This document shows positions 46,480 through 55,689 of a DNA stretch of 64,000 nucleotides, one piece after another. The notes below the pieces were generated by a model. It saw only the letters and a list, made by a program, of their open reading frames with translations. It had not been told where the DNA came from and searched no databases. The position numbers and the translations under genes were made by a program. This DNA comes from Paucisalibacillus globulus DSM 18846 (GTDB lineage: Bacteria > Bacillota > Bacilli > Bacillales > Amphibacillaceae). The first letter of the stretch is position 1, and the number at the start of each line of letters is the position of its first letter. The stretch spans positions 1 through 64,000 of the forward strand of contig NZ_AXVK01000027.1 of the NCBI RefSeq assembly GCF_000482485.1. The letters run 5' to 3'.

Positions 46480-46704
46480 ATGCGTGAACAAGTACAAGAA
46501 GTATTAAACAAATTACGCCCATTTTTACTTCGTGACGGTGGAGATGTTGAATTAGTTGATGTTGATGATGAAGGCATTGTACTTCTTCGTCTGATGGGTG
46601 CATGTGGAAACTGCCCGAGCTCAACAATTACATTAAAAGCAGGTATCGAGCGTGCATTAATGGCTGAAGTACCAGGTGTTAAGGAAATAGAACAAGTATT
46701 TTAA
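46480..46704 (+). CDS. yutI: NifU C-terminal domain Fe-S carrier YutI
   Basis: The 74-residue protein is a stand-alone NifU C-terminal/NfuA-type domain with [16 protein letters not shown] and the cluster-binding [19 protein letters not shown]. Such domains carry and deliver Fe-S clusters. It matches the YutI family and is somewhat shorter than some members, which have an N-terminal extension. AAAGGAG precedes the start by about 10 nt. Confidence 0.93.
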   Translation: MREQVQEVLNKLRPFLLRDGGDVELVDVDDEGIVLLRLMGACGNCPSSTITLKAGIERALMAEVPGVKEIEQVF

Positions 46705-46715
46705 CTATACAATGA

Positions 46716-46750
46716 CTTAAGCAGACAACTAAATGTTGCCTGCTTTTTTA
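46716..46750 (+). terminator. yutI terminator
   Basis: GCAGACAAC and GTTGCCTGC pair around TAAAT and are followed by six T residues. Confidence 0.85.
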
Positions 46751-46781
46751 TTTTGGCTATCTTACTAGAACCCTAGTTAAT

Positions 46782-47753
46782 TTACAACCACTTTAAAATA
46801 GGCAAATCATACTCCCTAAAGTCAACATCTAACAAATCAAACAACTGCCCTAGCCTCTTTTCATAATGTCGCTGTTGCTTTATCAACTGTTTCAACTCCA
46901 TATGAAGTCCATCAATATTCTGATTACTGAAACCTTCCTCAATAAAATCAAAAAGGTGAATCGGGTAGATTAAACGAGCATATAATAATCTCCAGCCAAA
47001 AATAGATAATGGCCTGGTTTCTTGATAATCGCTAAGAAATAGTTTTAAACTTTCTAGATTAAAATCATTCGTTAGAAATTGATATCTTATATATTCCGCT
47101 AGATCTCGGGTTGGATGGTCATAAACTAGTTCATTCGTCCAAATTACTGGGCTTAGTAAATTTTGTTTATACCTTTGAAAAGCAAATACGCCTTGATCAC
47201 CTTGATGGAAACGTTTGTCCGTTTCACTTTCCTGTAAATATTGGATAGCATTTTCACTCAACCCAATGATATAAGGAAAAACATCAACCAATAATCGATA
47301 ATACTTATTTTGATAAGATGATGCTTCCTGTTCAACTTTTTGTTCAAAGGCCGTTAACTTTTTAATCCATAATTCTTTCCATGATCCGTAGCTTGAAATT
47401 TCTTTTGGTTCATAACTATATGTAGCGCTTTTATTATGAAACGTTGCCAAGCTTTTTCCATGGGATTGTTGGCGATCAGTTTGTACTGTTGAAACCCGAA
47501 ACACCATATAATGATTTTTATCTTTTTCTGCAAACCAATTATTTTCCCTTGTTGGTACAGGAATTGCAGTATGTTTGTATCCAATTTCGGCAAGATAATA
47601 AGCAAGTGCTGCTTGCTCTAAATGAATCATTTCCTTGTTTGAAGAGGAAATGATAAAATAGTAATAATCATTATCTCGGAATCCTTCTCTTCCGTTTATA
47701 CTTACACGTTCCGTAGCATGAATATTGTAATTTACTAAAAGTAATTCTTTCAT
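46782..47753 (-). CDS. yutH: spore coat-associated protein YutH
   Basis: The roughly 324-residue protein belongs to the CotS/YutH kinase-like fold group (APH-type core without obvious catalytic residues). Recognisable segments are GKSLATFHNKSATYSY near residue 100, DKRFHQGDQGVFAFQRYK near 185 and WTNELVYDHPTRDLAEYIRY near 210. YutH-group proteins are placed in the spore coat by family knowledge. I start at 47753, 8 nt after GGAGG (47756 is also possible); the longer start at 47873 would overlap the divergent gene yutG. Confidence 0.82.
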   Translation of the reverse strand: MKELLLVNYNIHATERVSINGREGFRDNDYYYFIISSSNKEMIHLEQAALAYYLAEIGYKHTAIPVPTRENNWFAEKDKNHYMVFRVSTVQTDRQQSHGKSLATFHNKSATYSYEPKEISSYGSWKELWIKKLTAFEQKVEQEASSYQNKYYRLLVDVFPYIIGLSENAIQYLQESETDKRFHQGDQGVFAFQRYKQNLLSPVIWTNELVYDHPTRDLAEYIRYQFLTNDFNLESLKLFLSDYQETRPLSIFGWRLLYARLIYPIHLFDFIEEGFSNQNIDGLHMELKQLIKQQRHYEKRLGQLFDLLDVDFREYDLPILKWL

Positions 47754-47828
47754 CATATTTCCCTCCCACACACCATTACTATAAATGTATGAAAAAATTA
47801 CCCAATCTTTACCTAAAAAGGAGAAACG

Positions 47829-48338
47829 GTGATAAACATGGATAAAAAGTTGAAGCAAAGTGAATTGGAACAAAAAGCGAGAGAATTATTAGTAGAGAGA
47901 GGAGTAACCTTAAAAGATATCGCTGAACTCGTTTACTACTTACAATCAAAGTATCATGAGAGTCTAAGTATGGATGATTGTCTGTATAATGTGGACCGTG
48001 TATTAGAAAAAAGAGAAGTTCAAAATGCAATCCTTACAGGAATTCAATTGGATAAATTAGCAGAGAAAAAAATGCTAGAAGAACCATTACAAACAACCAT
48101 TGAAATTGATGAGGGATTATATGGTGTTGACGAAATCATTGCATTTTCTATCGTAAACGTATATGGCTCGATTGGATTTACCAATTATGGTTATATTGAT
48201 AAACAAAAACCTGGTATTTTACAGAGACTGAATGATAAATCAACTGGAGAATGCCACACATTTTTAGATGATATTGTAGGAGCCATTGCAGCAGCTGCTT
48301 CCAGTAGACTTGCCCATGCTGCAGAAGATGCAAAATAG
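47829..48338 (+). CDS. yutG: phosphatidylglycerophosphatase A family protein YutG
   Basis: The 169-residue protein carries the PgpA/LtrC-type signatures SKYHESLSMDDCLYNVDRVL near residue 40, IDEGLYGVDEIIAFSIVNVYGSIG near 96 and a C-terminal HTFLDDIVGAIAAAASSRLAHA. Unlike E. coli PgpA it lacks strong membrane helices, as usual for the Gram-positive branch, whose exact substrate is unsettled. GTG at 47829 is chosen because AAAGGAG lies 5 nt before it; the ATG at 47838 is the alternative. Confidence 0.88.
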   Translation: MINMDKKLKQSELEQKARELLVERGVTLKDIAELVYYLQSKYHESLSMDDCLYNVDRVLEKREVQNAILTGIQLDKLAEKKMLEEPLQTTIEIDEGLYGVDEIIAFSIVNVYGSIGFTNYGYIDKQKPGILQRLNDKSTGECHTFLDDIVGAIAAAASSRLAHAAEDAK

Positions 48339-48364
48339 AGTAAAGGGACCTCCCTTTACTCTAT
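48335..48364. terminator. bidirectional terminator between yutG and yutF
   Basis: AGAGTAAAGGGA and CCCTTTACTCT form an 11-bp stem around CCTC, overlapping both stop codons. Confidence 0.85.
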
Positions 48365-49134
48365 TTCTTTATCCATTCACTAAGATTGTTTATAAAATAG
48401 GTTGGTTTTTCTGGTAAAAATTCATATTCTTCAAAAGGAGTTACTCCAGTAAAGACCATTAAGGTGTCTAGCCTCGAGTTTATGCCTGCTAGAATATCAG
48501 TATTATAATTATCACCAACTAATATTGTATTTTTTTCTTCTGTACCAAGAACTTGTAGAGCCTCTTTAACAATAATAGGTTCTGGCTTACCAATAAACTG
48601 CGGTTTTACTCCTGTACTAACAGAAATCACAGAAGTAAATGCACCATTTCCAGGCAGAAAACCACGTTCAGTTGGAAGTGCATTATCACTATTTGTTGAA
48701 ATAAAAATAGCACCATTTCGCACTGCAAGACATGCTTTAGCTAATTTTTCATACGTAATATCTCGATCAATTCCTGTAACCACTACATCACAATCAATCT
48801 CATCAGTGACTGTAATGCCCTCTCGTACGAAAGCATCATGTAATCCCTCTTCCCCAATACAATAACAAAGTGCATCAGGATAATTTTGCTTAATATATTT
48901 AGCAGTTGCCATACTAGATGTAAAAATATCTTCTGGCTTAGCATCGATTCCCAACTTTGTGAGCTTTTCAGATACTTGTTTCTGTGTTTTGGAAGAGTTA
49001 TTAGTTAGAAACAAATATGGAATATCACGACTTTTTAACTCATTAATAAAATTTGGCGCCTCTTCAATTACTTCATTTCCACGATATACAGTTCCATCTA
49101 AGTCAATTAAATAACCTTTATATTCCTTCAACAT
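48361..49134 (-). CDS. yutF: HAD-family acid sugar phosphatase YutF
   Basis: The 257-residue NagD-type HAD hydrolase has motif I as YLIDLDGTVYRG near residue 8, motif II LFLTNNSSKT near 42, the Lys of motif III in IGKPEP near 180 and motif IV LVGDNYNTDI near 205. Members dephosphorylate sugar phosphates and nucleotides. Length equals B. subtilis YutF (256). It lies 9 bp after yutE and forms an operon with it. Confidence 0.94.
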   Translation of the reverse strand: MLKEYKGYLIDLDGTVYRGNEVIEEAPNFINELKSRDIPYLFLTNNSSKTQKQVSEKLTKLGIDAKPEDIFTSSMATAKYIKQNYPDALCYCIGEEGLHDAFVREGITVTDEIDCDVVVTGIDRDITYEKLAKACLAVRNGAIFISTNSDNALPTERGFLPGNGAFTSVISVSTGVKPQFIGKPEPIIVKEALQVLGTEEKNTILVGDNYNTDILAGINSRLDTLMVFTGVTPFEEYEFLPEKPTYFINNLSEWIKK

Positions 49135-49143
49135 ATGTACTCC

Positions 49144-49581
49144 TTATTCCTTAGTAAATGCATTAGCAACTCCGATTTCATTATTTAAATATTCTCGAAT
49201 ACGAGTTGTAAATTGTATAAGTTCGGAATAACTTTCATCTAATACAAGTTTTAATTTTTCATGATAAATATGTAAATAGTCCTTGACAAGCATCTTTCGG
49301 AGCCCAATAACCTCTTTATATGAATGACTTTCTGACTCAGGAATAACCCTTTCATCTTCTAAAATATCGATAATATCCTCATAGCTACCAGGATCTCGCA
49401 TTATAAATCCATCAATCATCATATTCCCTACATCAATAATTGATTCAATCAATAGTTGGGAAAGCCTCTCTAGAGCAAGTTTTTCATGGAACGATTCTAC
49501 TTTTAATTCTTTATATTCTTTCAATAAATTCTCAACAAACTTTAATGTAACCTCAACTTTTTTTCTATCCACAAAATACAT
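49144..49581 (-). CDS. yutE: YutE, HepT-like (DUF86) protein
   Basis: The 145-residue helical protein has the DUF86 core LLIESIIDVGNMMIDGFIMRDPGSYEDIIDILEDERVI. HepT toxins carry R-x4-H-x-Y; here the corresponding site reads RKMLVKDY with Lys in place of His, and no MntA-type nucleotidyltransferase gene is adjacent. So it is probably not a toxin. It matches B. subtilis YutE. I use the ATG at 49581, 7 nt after a G-rich site; a TTG at 49596 is in frame. Confidence 0.9.
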   Translation of the reverse strand: MYFVDRKKVEVTLKFVENLLKEYKELKVESFHEKLALERLSQLLIESIIDVGNMMIDGFIMRDPGSYEDIIDILEDERVIPESESHSYKEVIGLRKMLVKDYLHIYHEKLKLVLDESYSELIQFTTRIREYLNNEIGVANAFTKE

Positions 49582-49730
49582 GACAAATACCCCCAATTTT
49601 ACTTTTACATCTTTATCATATCACAAAACCATGTACAAGAATGAACACAGATACCTCTTAAAACCAACAAATGGAATAGTAATATTTTCATGCAACGGAA
49701 AGGATAAAGATAGAAAGGGTTGAGGAATAA

Positions 49731-50012
49731 ATGAGTAAAGATGATAAAAAAAAGTTCTCTGATTTTTCTAATGTACGTAATCAAAAGAATTATCTAATAC
49801 CTGAGGAATTTCCAGAAGGGGCGTTTGGTTCTACTATGAATAAGGAAGAACCTGTAAAAAGCAAATCAACGCCATGGGAGGATGGGCAGCGGAGACAAAG
49901 TGCATTTGTTTATCCTTACAAGGAATTGCATGAAGATTTACCGAGACAAATTGACGGGGCTCATCCACTACACGACCATCCAGATGATGTGAACCCAGAA
50001 CAAGAGGATTAG
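49731..50012 (+). CDS. DUF3905-type small protein
   Basis: The 93-residue, highly charged protein contains PEEFPEGAFGSTMNKEEPVKS and QRRQSAFVYPYKELHEDLPRQ, then DGAHPLHDHPDD. It lacks membrane segments and looks partly disordered. I recognise the SAFVYPYKELHEDLP type as a Bacillaceae DUF (I believe DUF3905) without known role. GGGTTGAGGA is upstream. It is monocistronic. Confidence 0.75.
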   Translation: MSKDDKKKFSDFSNVRNQKNYLIPEEFPEGAFGSTMNKEEPVKSKSTPWEDGQRRQSAFVYPYKELHEDLPRQIDGAHPLHDHPDDVNPEQED

Positions 50013-50031
50013 TACGATATGGTGCACCGGA

Positions 50032-50099
50032 TTAAGGGGACAGGCACCAACCTTATAATAAAGCTTTATAGATAAGTTGGCGGTCTGTCTCCCCCTTAA
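50032..50099. terminator. imperfect hairpin after the DUF3905 gene and yutD
   Basis: TTAAGGGGACAG...CACCAAC pairs with GTTGG...CTGTCTCCCCCTTAA; the inner part (CTTAT...ATAAG) continues the stem around AATAAAGCTTTATAG. Related GGGACAGGCACC-type hairpins are common between Bacillaceae genes. It can end both converging genes, although T-runs are weak. Confidence 0.6.
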
Positions 50100-50372
50100 T
50101 TAATCCTTTTTTTGTAAAACAAAATATGCACAACCAAAATTACAATATTCATAAATATAATCATCAAGTGCACTAATTTTCGAGTCTTCTGATGCCTTTG
50201 AATTATGGTCGAGATAAAAGCCTTTAAGCCTAAGCTGTTCATAGCCCCAATCTCCAACAATAAAATCATATTTCTTTAAAATATCAGAATACCGGTCCTC
50301 TAGGGCTTTTTGTTGAAAACCGTCTTTAACATTTTCAATTAACTCGTAATTTTTTCCAAATAGTTCTATCAC
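50100..50372 (-). CDS. yutD: YutD family protein
   Basis: The 90-residue protein shows the YutD core ALEDRYSDILKKYDFIVGDWGYEQLRLKGFY and a C-terminal CNFGCAYFVLQKKD. The family is conserved in Bacilli and its function is unknown. Its length is slightly below B. subtilis YutD (about 102), which has a longer tail. GAGGGGTGAG precedes the start. It lies between the DUF3905 gene and yutC, as in related genomes. Confidence 0.88.
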   Translation of the reverse strand: MIELFGKNYELIENVKDGFQQKALEDRYSDILKKYDFIVGDWGYEQLRLKGFYLDHNSKASEDSKISALDDYIYEYCNFGCAYFVLQKKD

Positions 50373-50512
50373 AAAAACTCACCCCTCATACATTGTCTAT
50401 AGTTTACCATACTTTTACCAATATCAGCTATTCTGTTTTTTTACGCATGATTTCTAATGTTTATTACAAACTATAACTAACGTATTTGTAACTTATTAGG
50501 AGGAATAAGGAA

Positions 50513-51088
50513 ATGTATAAAGTATTAAGCATTCTAGTCCTTGGCTTAGTTTTAACAGCATGTGCTCATACTGATAACTCTTCAGGAGAGCAAGAACAGA
50601 TTCTAGACCAATTAGATCCAAATCGAGAGAATAAAATCCAAAATACATCTAATCTTGATAATAAATTAGGATATGTAAATTATACAAGAGACCAACTTAA
50701 TATCGATTCTGAGGAACACCATGCTGTTTCCATTGACAAAGTTCAATTGGCTGATATGATTGCAAAAATTATCCTTAGAAATGAAGGGTTTAACAGAGTG
50801 GCAACTTTGGTGACTGATGAAGAAGTGCTAATAGCATACGAACATGATGAGGACCTTGATCAGAATATCGCGGCAGATATTGCTAATAAAACAGCTGCCT
50901 CCATCATGCCTGGCTTTTATCACGTCTATGTTACTGATAATGAAACATTAATCCCAGACATTCAAAGCTTGCACAACTCATCTACTCAAAATAACAATTA
51001 TGAAAATACTTTAGATCAAATTATCTCCCAAATGAAAAAGTCACCACAAGGGACGAAAAATAGTAAGGACCAGGACATGGCGGACTAA
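50513..51088 (+). CDS. yutC: YhcN/YlaJ-family sporulation lipoprotein YutC
   Basis: The 191-residue lipoprotein has the lipobox LTAC with Cys17 and the YhcN/YlaJ domain (about residues 80-155): ADMIAKIILRNEGFNRVATLVTDEEVLIAYE and ASIMPGFYHVYVTDN. Proteins of this family are made in sporulation and affect germination or the spore membrane. It is followed by yunA. AGGAGGA precedes the start. Confidence 0.88.
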   Translation: MYKVLSILVLGLVLTACAHTDNSSGEQEQILDQLDPNRENKIQNTSNLDNKLGYVNYTRDQLNIDSEEHHAVSIDKVQLADMIAKIILRNEGFNRVATLVTDEEVLIAYEHDEDLDQNIAADIANKTAASIMPGFYHVYVTDNETLIPDIQSLHNSSTQNNNYENTLDQIISQMKKSPQGTKNSKDQDMAD

Positions 51089-51115
51089 CAATCATCTGTT
51101 AGTCCAATTCCTTTT
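51082..51115 (+). terminator. yutC terminator
   Basis: GGACTAACA and TGTTAGTCC pair around ATCATC and lead into AATTCCTTTT. Confidence 0.75.
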
Positions 51116-51195
51116 AATAAGCTAAGATGATTACTAATCCAATTCTTACATGGGAAAAATTTGTAATCCTATTTGCCAAAAGAGAGGTGAATAAA

Positions 51196-52164
51196 ATGAT
51201 GTTTAAAAGCTATTTTTCATATCTACTACTATTTGTAATTCTATATATTCTTCCAGTACCTGTTACAGCTGAAGAAAGCGAAGAAAGTATAGTTGATAAA
51301 CGAATGTCCCTATATAAAAAAACAGAAGCGATTACTGAAATTCCATGGTACTTTATTGCAGCCGTTGATCAATATGAAAGACAAATAAATAAGGATTTAA
51401 AAGAAGATCAAGTCATATCAATTAGAATTCCTACAGAAATTTGGTATGGAGCTGGAAATAACTCCATGGATACAAATAGTATTGTGCTATTTAACGGAAA
51501 AGGTAAAGACGGAAATGGGGATTATAAAGCTGATCCCAGTAATGGTGAGGATATACTATTAACAATGGCCTCCATAATAAAGGAATTTGGCCAATCAGAA
51601 GAAGATTTTAAAATCGCTCTATGGAATTACTATAAAAGAGATTTAACGGTTCAAACAATTAAAAACACGGCGCTTGTATTTAAGAAATTTAATCATATTA
51701 ATTTAACGGATCGTGATTTCCCAGTTGCTATTAATTATAATTATAGTTTCCGAAATACTTGGGGCGACCGTCGGGGATTTGGTGGAAATCGAATTCATGA
51801 AGGAACAGATATATTCGCTGATTATGGAACACCAGTGCATTCCACAACATACGGGGTAGTAGAACTAAAAGGGTGGAACTTGTACGGAGGATGGAGAATA
51901 GGTATTCGAGATATTTTTAATATCTACCATTACTACGCACATTTAAGTGGCTACAAGGAAGGAATTAAAGTTGGCCAAATTGTACAACCTGGTGACGTAA
52001 TTGGAAGTGTTGGCTCTACTGGATATGGACCACCGGGTACCTCTGGAAAATTCCCACCACATTTACATTATGGAATGTATAAGGATAATGGGTATAGTGA
52101 GTGGTCATTTGATCCCTATCCATATTTAAGAAAGTGGGAAAGAATGGCGAAGAGTAAGAAATAA
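51196..52164 (+). CDS. lytH: M23 peptidase, LytH/YunA type
   Basis: The 322-residue exported protein has a signal peptide (residues about 1-26, ending VTAEE) and a C-terminal M23 domain with zinc ligands in RIHEGTDIFADYG (H-x3-D) and PHLHYGMY (HxH). Length and layout match B. subtilis LytH (YunA), a sporulation L-Ala-D-Glu endopeptidase of the cortex. I start at 51196, where GAGGTGA lies 5 nt before; an in-frame ATG at 51127 has no site. The N-terminal domain (60-190) contains a partial helical part of unknown role. Confidence 0.92.
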   Translation: MMFKSYFSYLLLFVILYILPVPVTAEESEESIVDKRMSLYKKTEAITEIPWYFIAAVDQYERQINKDLKEDQVISIRIPTEIWYGAGNNSMDTNSIVLFNGKGKDGNGDYKADPSNGEDILLTMASIIKEFGQSEEDFKIALWNYYKRDLTVQTIKNTALVFKKFNHINLTDRDFPVAINYNYSFRNTWGDRRGFGGNRIHEGTDIFADYGTPVHSTTYGVVELKGWNLYGGWRIGIRDIFNIYHYYAHLSGYKEGIKVGQIVQPGDVIGSVGSTGYGPPGTSGKFPPHLHYGMYKDNGYSEWSFDPYPYLRKWERMAKSKK

Positions 52165-52175
52165 AATAAAATAAA

Positions 52176-52215
52176 AGAAGACTGTCCTAGGAATAACTAA
52201 GACAGTCTTCTTATT
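52176..52215. terminator. bidirectional terminator between lytH and metS
   Basis: AAGAAGACTGTC and GACAGTCTTCTT form a 12-bp stem around CTAGGAATAACTAA. Confidence 0.9.
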
Positions 52216-52218
52216 TAG

Positions 52219-52320
52219 TTAATTTGCTTCTTTTCCTTTTTTAACAGCCCACCATATACTTGCTATTAAACCTCCCCAAACAATTACAATAGATAGTATC
52301 ATAAAAAAGATCCACGCCAT
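52219..52320 (-). CDS. metS: methionine/alanine importer small subunit MetS
   Basis: This 33-residue gene encodes one transmembrane helix: MAWIFFMILSIVIVWGG, LIASIWWAVKK, GKEAN. A perfect AAAGGAGG lies 9 nt before the ATG and overlaps the end of metP, whose stop is 4 bp upstream. Small partners of this form accompany NSS transporters (MetPS of Corynebacterium is the known example) and are needed for their activity. It is too short for ordinary gene finders. Confidence 0.9.
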   Translation of the reverse strand: MAWIFFMILSIVIVWGGLIASIWWAVKKGKEAN

Positions 52321-52324
52321 CTTA

Positions 52325-53854
52325 TTATGCCTCCTTTTTATAAGAATCTTCTTCATCCACTGAAGGCTTTTTCCATTTTGTAAATGCCATCAAAATACCT
52401 ACAACTAGTGCCCCAATGGCTACCGCCCATCCACCCCAAAGAATGAATGCATCTGGATAATTTGAATAGTTCCCTGTATCAGTTTCAAATTGTTTTAATA
52501 TATTTTGCATCAATAATTGATACATCATAAAACCTAATACAATTGGAGTAATTACAGATAAGCTTACAGTCCACCAGGCCCCTAGCTTTATATCTGAAAT
52601 TTCATTTGCATGATCTTTCAGGTTTTTAACTTCCCTTAGAATCCATGCAATTAAGATAACTTCAACAAGTCCTAATAAAGCTACTCCAAACTGGTTAATG
52701 AAATAATCAGCTGCATCTAAGAAATTAATTCCACCTTGTGTTGCAAATAAAAGTGAAATAATTGCTGCTAATCCTCCACCAAATGCAACAGCTTTCGCAC
52801 GAGAGATTTTAAATTTATCAACTAATCCAGCAACATAAGTCTCCGTAATCGACATTAATGATGTTAAACCAGCCAAAACAAGTGATGCAAAGAATAAGAA
52901 TCCGAATAACTCATTCAAGCCAGGGAATTGGTTAATGATTTGTGGGAATACTACAAATGCTAAGCCCACGCCAGAAGAAACTACTTCACTAACTGGTACA
53001 CCCTGTTGTGCTGCCATAAACCCTAAAATACCAAATACCCCAATACCTGCAAGAATTTCGAAACTAGAGTTACCAAATCCAGTGATAAATGCATTATTAG
53101 TTAAATCGGATTTTTTAGGTAAATAACTTGAATACGTAATCATAATCGCAAAAGCAATTGATAGACTGAAGAAGATTTGCCCATATGCTGCAACCCAAAC
53201 ATCCGGATCTAAGATTTTACTAAAATCTGGTGTAAAGAATGCTTCTAAGCCCTCCATAGCCCCTGGTAATGTAATTGCTCGAATAACAATAATTAAGAAA
53301 ATAACAACCAGTGCTGGAATAAAAATTCGGTTTGCAATCTCTATACCTTTTTTGACACCTTTAAATAAGATACCTAATGTTACAACCCAAACTAAGATAA
53401 GAGGAATAAGTACCCCCGGTACAAGACTTCCTATTTCCCCTGCATCAGAAGCCTGCAAATAATCACCAAACAAGAATCCTTCTGTGTCATCTCCCCAATT
53501 CAAATTGAATGAAAATACAGAGTAAGACATTGCCCAGGCAATAATAACGGAATAGTAAGTTGAAATAACAAAGGCAACTAAGACAGCCCACCATCCAATA
53601 CCTTCCGTTTTCTTATTCATCCTCCTATAAGTTAGAGGTGCAGACCCACGATACTTATGACCCATTGTAAATTCCAAGATTAGAATTGGTATCCCTGCAG
53701 TTAATAAAGCAAATAAGTACGGAATTAAGAATGCTCCCCCACCATTTTCATAGGCCACAGCTGGAAATCGCCAAATATTTCCTAGACCGATGGCAGATCC
53801 AACCGCAGCAAAAATAAAACCTGCTCTTGTTCCCCACTGAGAACGTGTTTCCAT
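52325..53854 (-). CDS. metP: sodium-dependent NSS-family amino acid transporter
   Basis: The 509-residue protein has about 12 transmembrane segments. The NSS signature TRAGFIFAAVGSAIGLGNIWRFPAVAYENGGGAFLIPY is at the N-terminus with sodium-site residues, and FSLSIAFAIMITYSSYLP near residue 230 is also typical. The small subunit gene metS directly downstream supports a methionine/alanine importer, though the substrate is inferred from that pairing. Transport is coupled to sodium, fitting a salt-adapted cell. Confidence 0.9.
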   Translation of the reverse strand: METRSQWGTRAGFIFAAVGSAIGLGNIWRFPAVAYENGGGAFLIPYLFALLTAGIPILILEFTMGHKYRGSAPLTYRRMNKKTEGIGWWAVLVAFVISTYYSVIIAWAMSYSVFSFNLNWGDDTEGFLFGDYLQASDAGEIGSLVPGVLIPLILVWVVTLGILFKGVKKGIEIANRIFIPALVVIFLIIVIRAITLPGAMEGLEAFFTPDFSKILDPDVWVAAYGQIFFSLSIAFAIMITYSSYLPKKSDLTNNAFITGFGNSSFEILAGIGVFGILGFMAAQQGVPVSEVVSSGVGLAFVVFPQIINQFPGLNELFGFLFFASLVLAGLTSLMSITETYVAGLVDKFKISRAKAVAFGGGLAAIISLLFATQGGINFLDAADYFINQFGVALLGLVEVILIAWILREVKNLKDHANEISDIKLGAWWTVSLSVITPIVLGFMMYQLLMQNILKQFETDTGNYSNYPDAFILWGGWAVAIGALVVGILMAFTKWKKPSVDEEDSYKKEA

Positions 53855-54069
53855 TACAAGACCTCCCCTTAGTTTTTCTCTTATTACAATATGTAAAGTT
53901 TGTAATAAGCTTTGATAGGATAATATTATCCTTTGTGCAATTTCATACCATCACTTACTAAGTATTCTGAAATTACTGAACTTGTCTGTATTATAACGGT
54001 ACTTATTTCTTATGTCAAAGTATTTTTTGATTTTTTAATAAATAGTGAATCTTTACAATTAAAAGAAGG

Positions 54070-54140
54070 GTCTGACCTTTCTTTAACAACATTTAGTATT
54101 AGTAACTTACTATTTGTTGTATAAAAAAAGTCAGACCATA
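54070..54140. repeat. long imperfect inverted repeat next to lysW
   Basis: GGTCTGACCTTTCTTT-AACAACA on the left pairs with TGTTGT-AAAAAAAGTCAGACC on the right, around a 20-bp AT-rich loop. It sits 17 bp from the end of the transporter gene and may serve as its terminator; GGTCTGAC-type hairpins recur in Bacillaceae. The rest of the 302-bp gap back to metP (53855-54069) is AT-rich with no gene I can support. Confidence 0.6.
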
Positions 54141-54156
54141 TGTTAAAAATAATTAT

Positions 54157-55689
54157 TTAGTTTTTATTAAACCTAGAAACAAGAATTGCGGTTGCAACAA
54201 TAATAATTAGTGTTACTAGTAAACCAAATAGTAAAGAATTTGTTAATCCAACGATAAGGTACCCAACAGCAGAAGCTGCTGCAACGGTAAGAGCATAAGG
54301 AAGTTGTGTTAATACGTGATCAATATGATTCGCACCCGCCCCAGTTGATGAAAGAACTGTTGTATCAGAAATTGGTGATACATGATCGCCAAACACTGCA
54401 CCAGCTAAAACAGCAGCTAGAGAAGGAATAATTAATGACGGATCTGCAATGGACATAATATTTGCAGCTATTGGCAGCATTATACCGAATGTTCCCCAAG
54501 ATGTTCCTGTCGCTAATGCCATAAAGCCCGAAATGATAAAGAAAATAACCGGTAAAAATCCAGTCCCAATATTCATATTTTCTACTAACTGAGCTAAGTA
54601 TTCACCAGTTTGTAATGCAGAAATAATCGAGCCAATCATCCACGCTAATATTAATATATAGATTGCCGGTAACATTGCTTTAATACCCTCTATAAATACA
54701 AGACTGGTTTTCACATTATGCTTTCCTTGAGTAAGGTATAGAATTAACGATGTAATTACCGCTGCTACACCACCATAAAACAAGGAGAAATTTACATTAG
54801 TATTCTCGAAAATCGAGAATAATGTTACAGTATCGCCACTTGCAAGTGCTCCAGTAAGGAACATTAATCCAACAGTGGTAATTAACAAGACAATAATTGG
54901 AACTACTAAATGAAGGACCTTTCCATTTTTACTTGGTTCAAATGCATTCGATAAATCACCAGGTACCGTTTTTCCTTTAGGAATGACCTCACCAGTTTCA
55001 ATTGCTCTATCTTCATGCTTTTTCATTGGTCCAATATTTATATCAAAAAATGCAACTAGGAATACTAATAGTATTGCACCTATAGCATAGAAGTTATATG
55101 GAATCATCTTGATAAATGCTTCTAATGGATGTAGACCAATCATCGTTACTAACGCACCTATCAAACCAATTAAGTAAGCACCCCAACTAGACACTGGCGC
55201 AATAACAGTTACCGGCGCAGACGTAGAATCGATATAATAAGCAAGTTTTGCACGAGAGATATTGTAACGGTCTGTAATCGGTCTTGCAATTTGACCAACT
55301 GCTAAAGCATTAAAGTAATCATCGATAAAAATAATGATACCGAAAATGGGAGCCATGAGCTGTGCACCACGTCGTGTTTTAATTTTTGAAATCATCCAAT
55401 CCCCAAATGCCTTACTTCCACCAGACGCTTGAAGAAAAGCAGTCATAATACCTAATAATAACAAGAATCCAATCAGTTGAATCTCACCAGTATTAAGAGC
55501 TTCGTCCGATACAAAAATCCCAATAAATACATTCCAAATTTCTTTAATACTTTTTAAGATATTGAAATCATGAATAAATAAAGCCCCAACGATAATTCCA
55601 ATTCCTAGGGAAAGTAATACCTTTCTCGTTAGCAATACTAACACTAACATGATAATTGCTGGGATAAGTGAAAAAATTGTTCCTTCCAT
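54157..55689 (-). CDS. lysW: NhaC-superfamily transporter, probable lysine permease
   Basis: The 510-residue membrane protein has about 12 hydrophobic segments and NhaC-family motifs: FIDDYFNALAVGQIARPITD near residue 116, STSAPVTVIAPVSSWGAYL near 150, GTSWGTFGIMLPIA near 393 and AGAVFGDHVSPISDTTVLSSTGAG near 430. By fold it would be a Na+/H+ antiporter, but the lysine riboswitch directly upstream indicates lysine uptake, as comparative work proposed for L-box-linked NhaC proteins (LysW). The symbol rests on that inference. It is monocistronic. Confidence 0.82.
   Translation of the reverse strand: MEGTIFSLIPAIIMLVLVLLTRKVLLSLGIGIIVGALFIHDFNILKSIKEIWNVFIGIFVSDEALNTGEIQLIGFLLLLGIMTAFLQASGGSKAFGDWMISKIKTRRGAQLMAPIFGIIIFIDDYFNALAVGQIARPITDRYNISRAKLAYYIDSTSAPVTVIAPVSSWGAYLIGLIGALVTMIGLHPLEAFIKMIPYNFYAIGAILLVFLVAFFDINIGPMKKHEDRAIETGEVIPKGKTVPGDLSNAFEPSKNGKVLHLVVPIIVLLITTVGLMFLTGALASGDTVTLFSIFENTNVNFSLFYGGVAAVITSLILYLTQGKHNVKTSLVFIEGIKAMLPAIYILILAWMIGSIISALQTGEYLAQLVENMNIGTGFLPVIFFIISGFMALATGTSWGTFGIMLPIAANIMSIADPSLIIPSLAAVLAGAVFGDHVSPISDTTVLSSTGAGANHIDHVLTQLPYALTVAAASAVGYLIVGLTNSLLFGLLVTLIIIVATAILVSRFNKN

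Noticed and set aside
49144-49581. HepT toxin of a toxin-antitoxin pair
   Set aside because: The R-x4-H-x-Y motif is lost (Lys replaces His) and no MntA-type gene is adjacent; the protein matches the housekeeping YutE group.
53933-54124. 63-codon open frame between metP and lysW
   Set aside because: It has no ribosome binding site and ends inside the GGTCTGAC inverted repeat.
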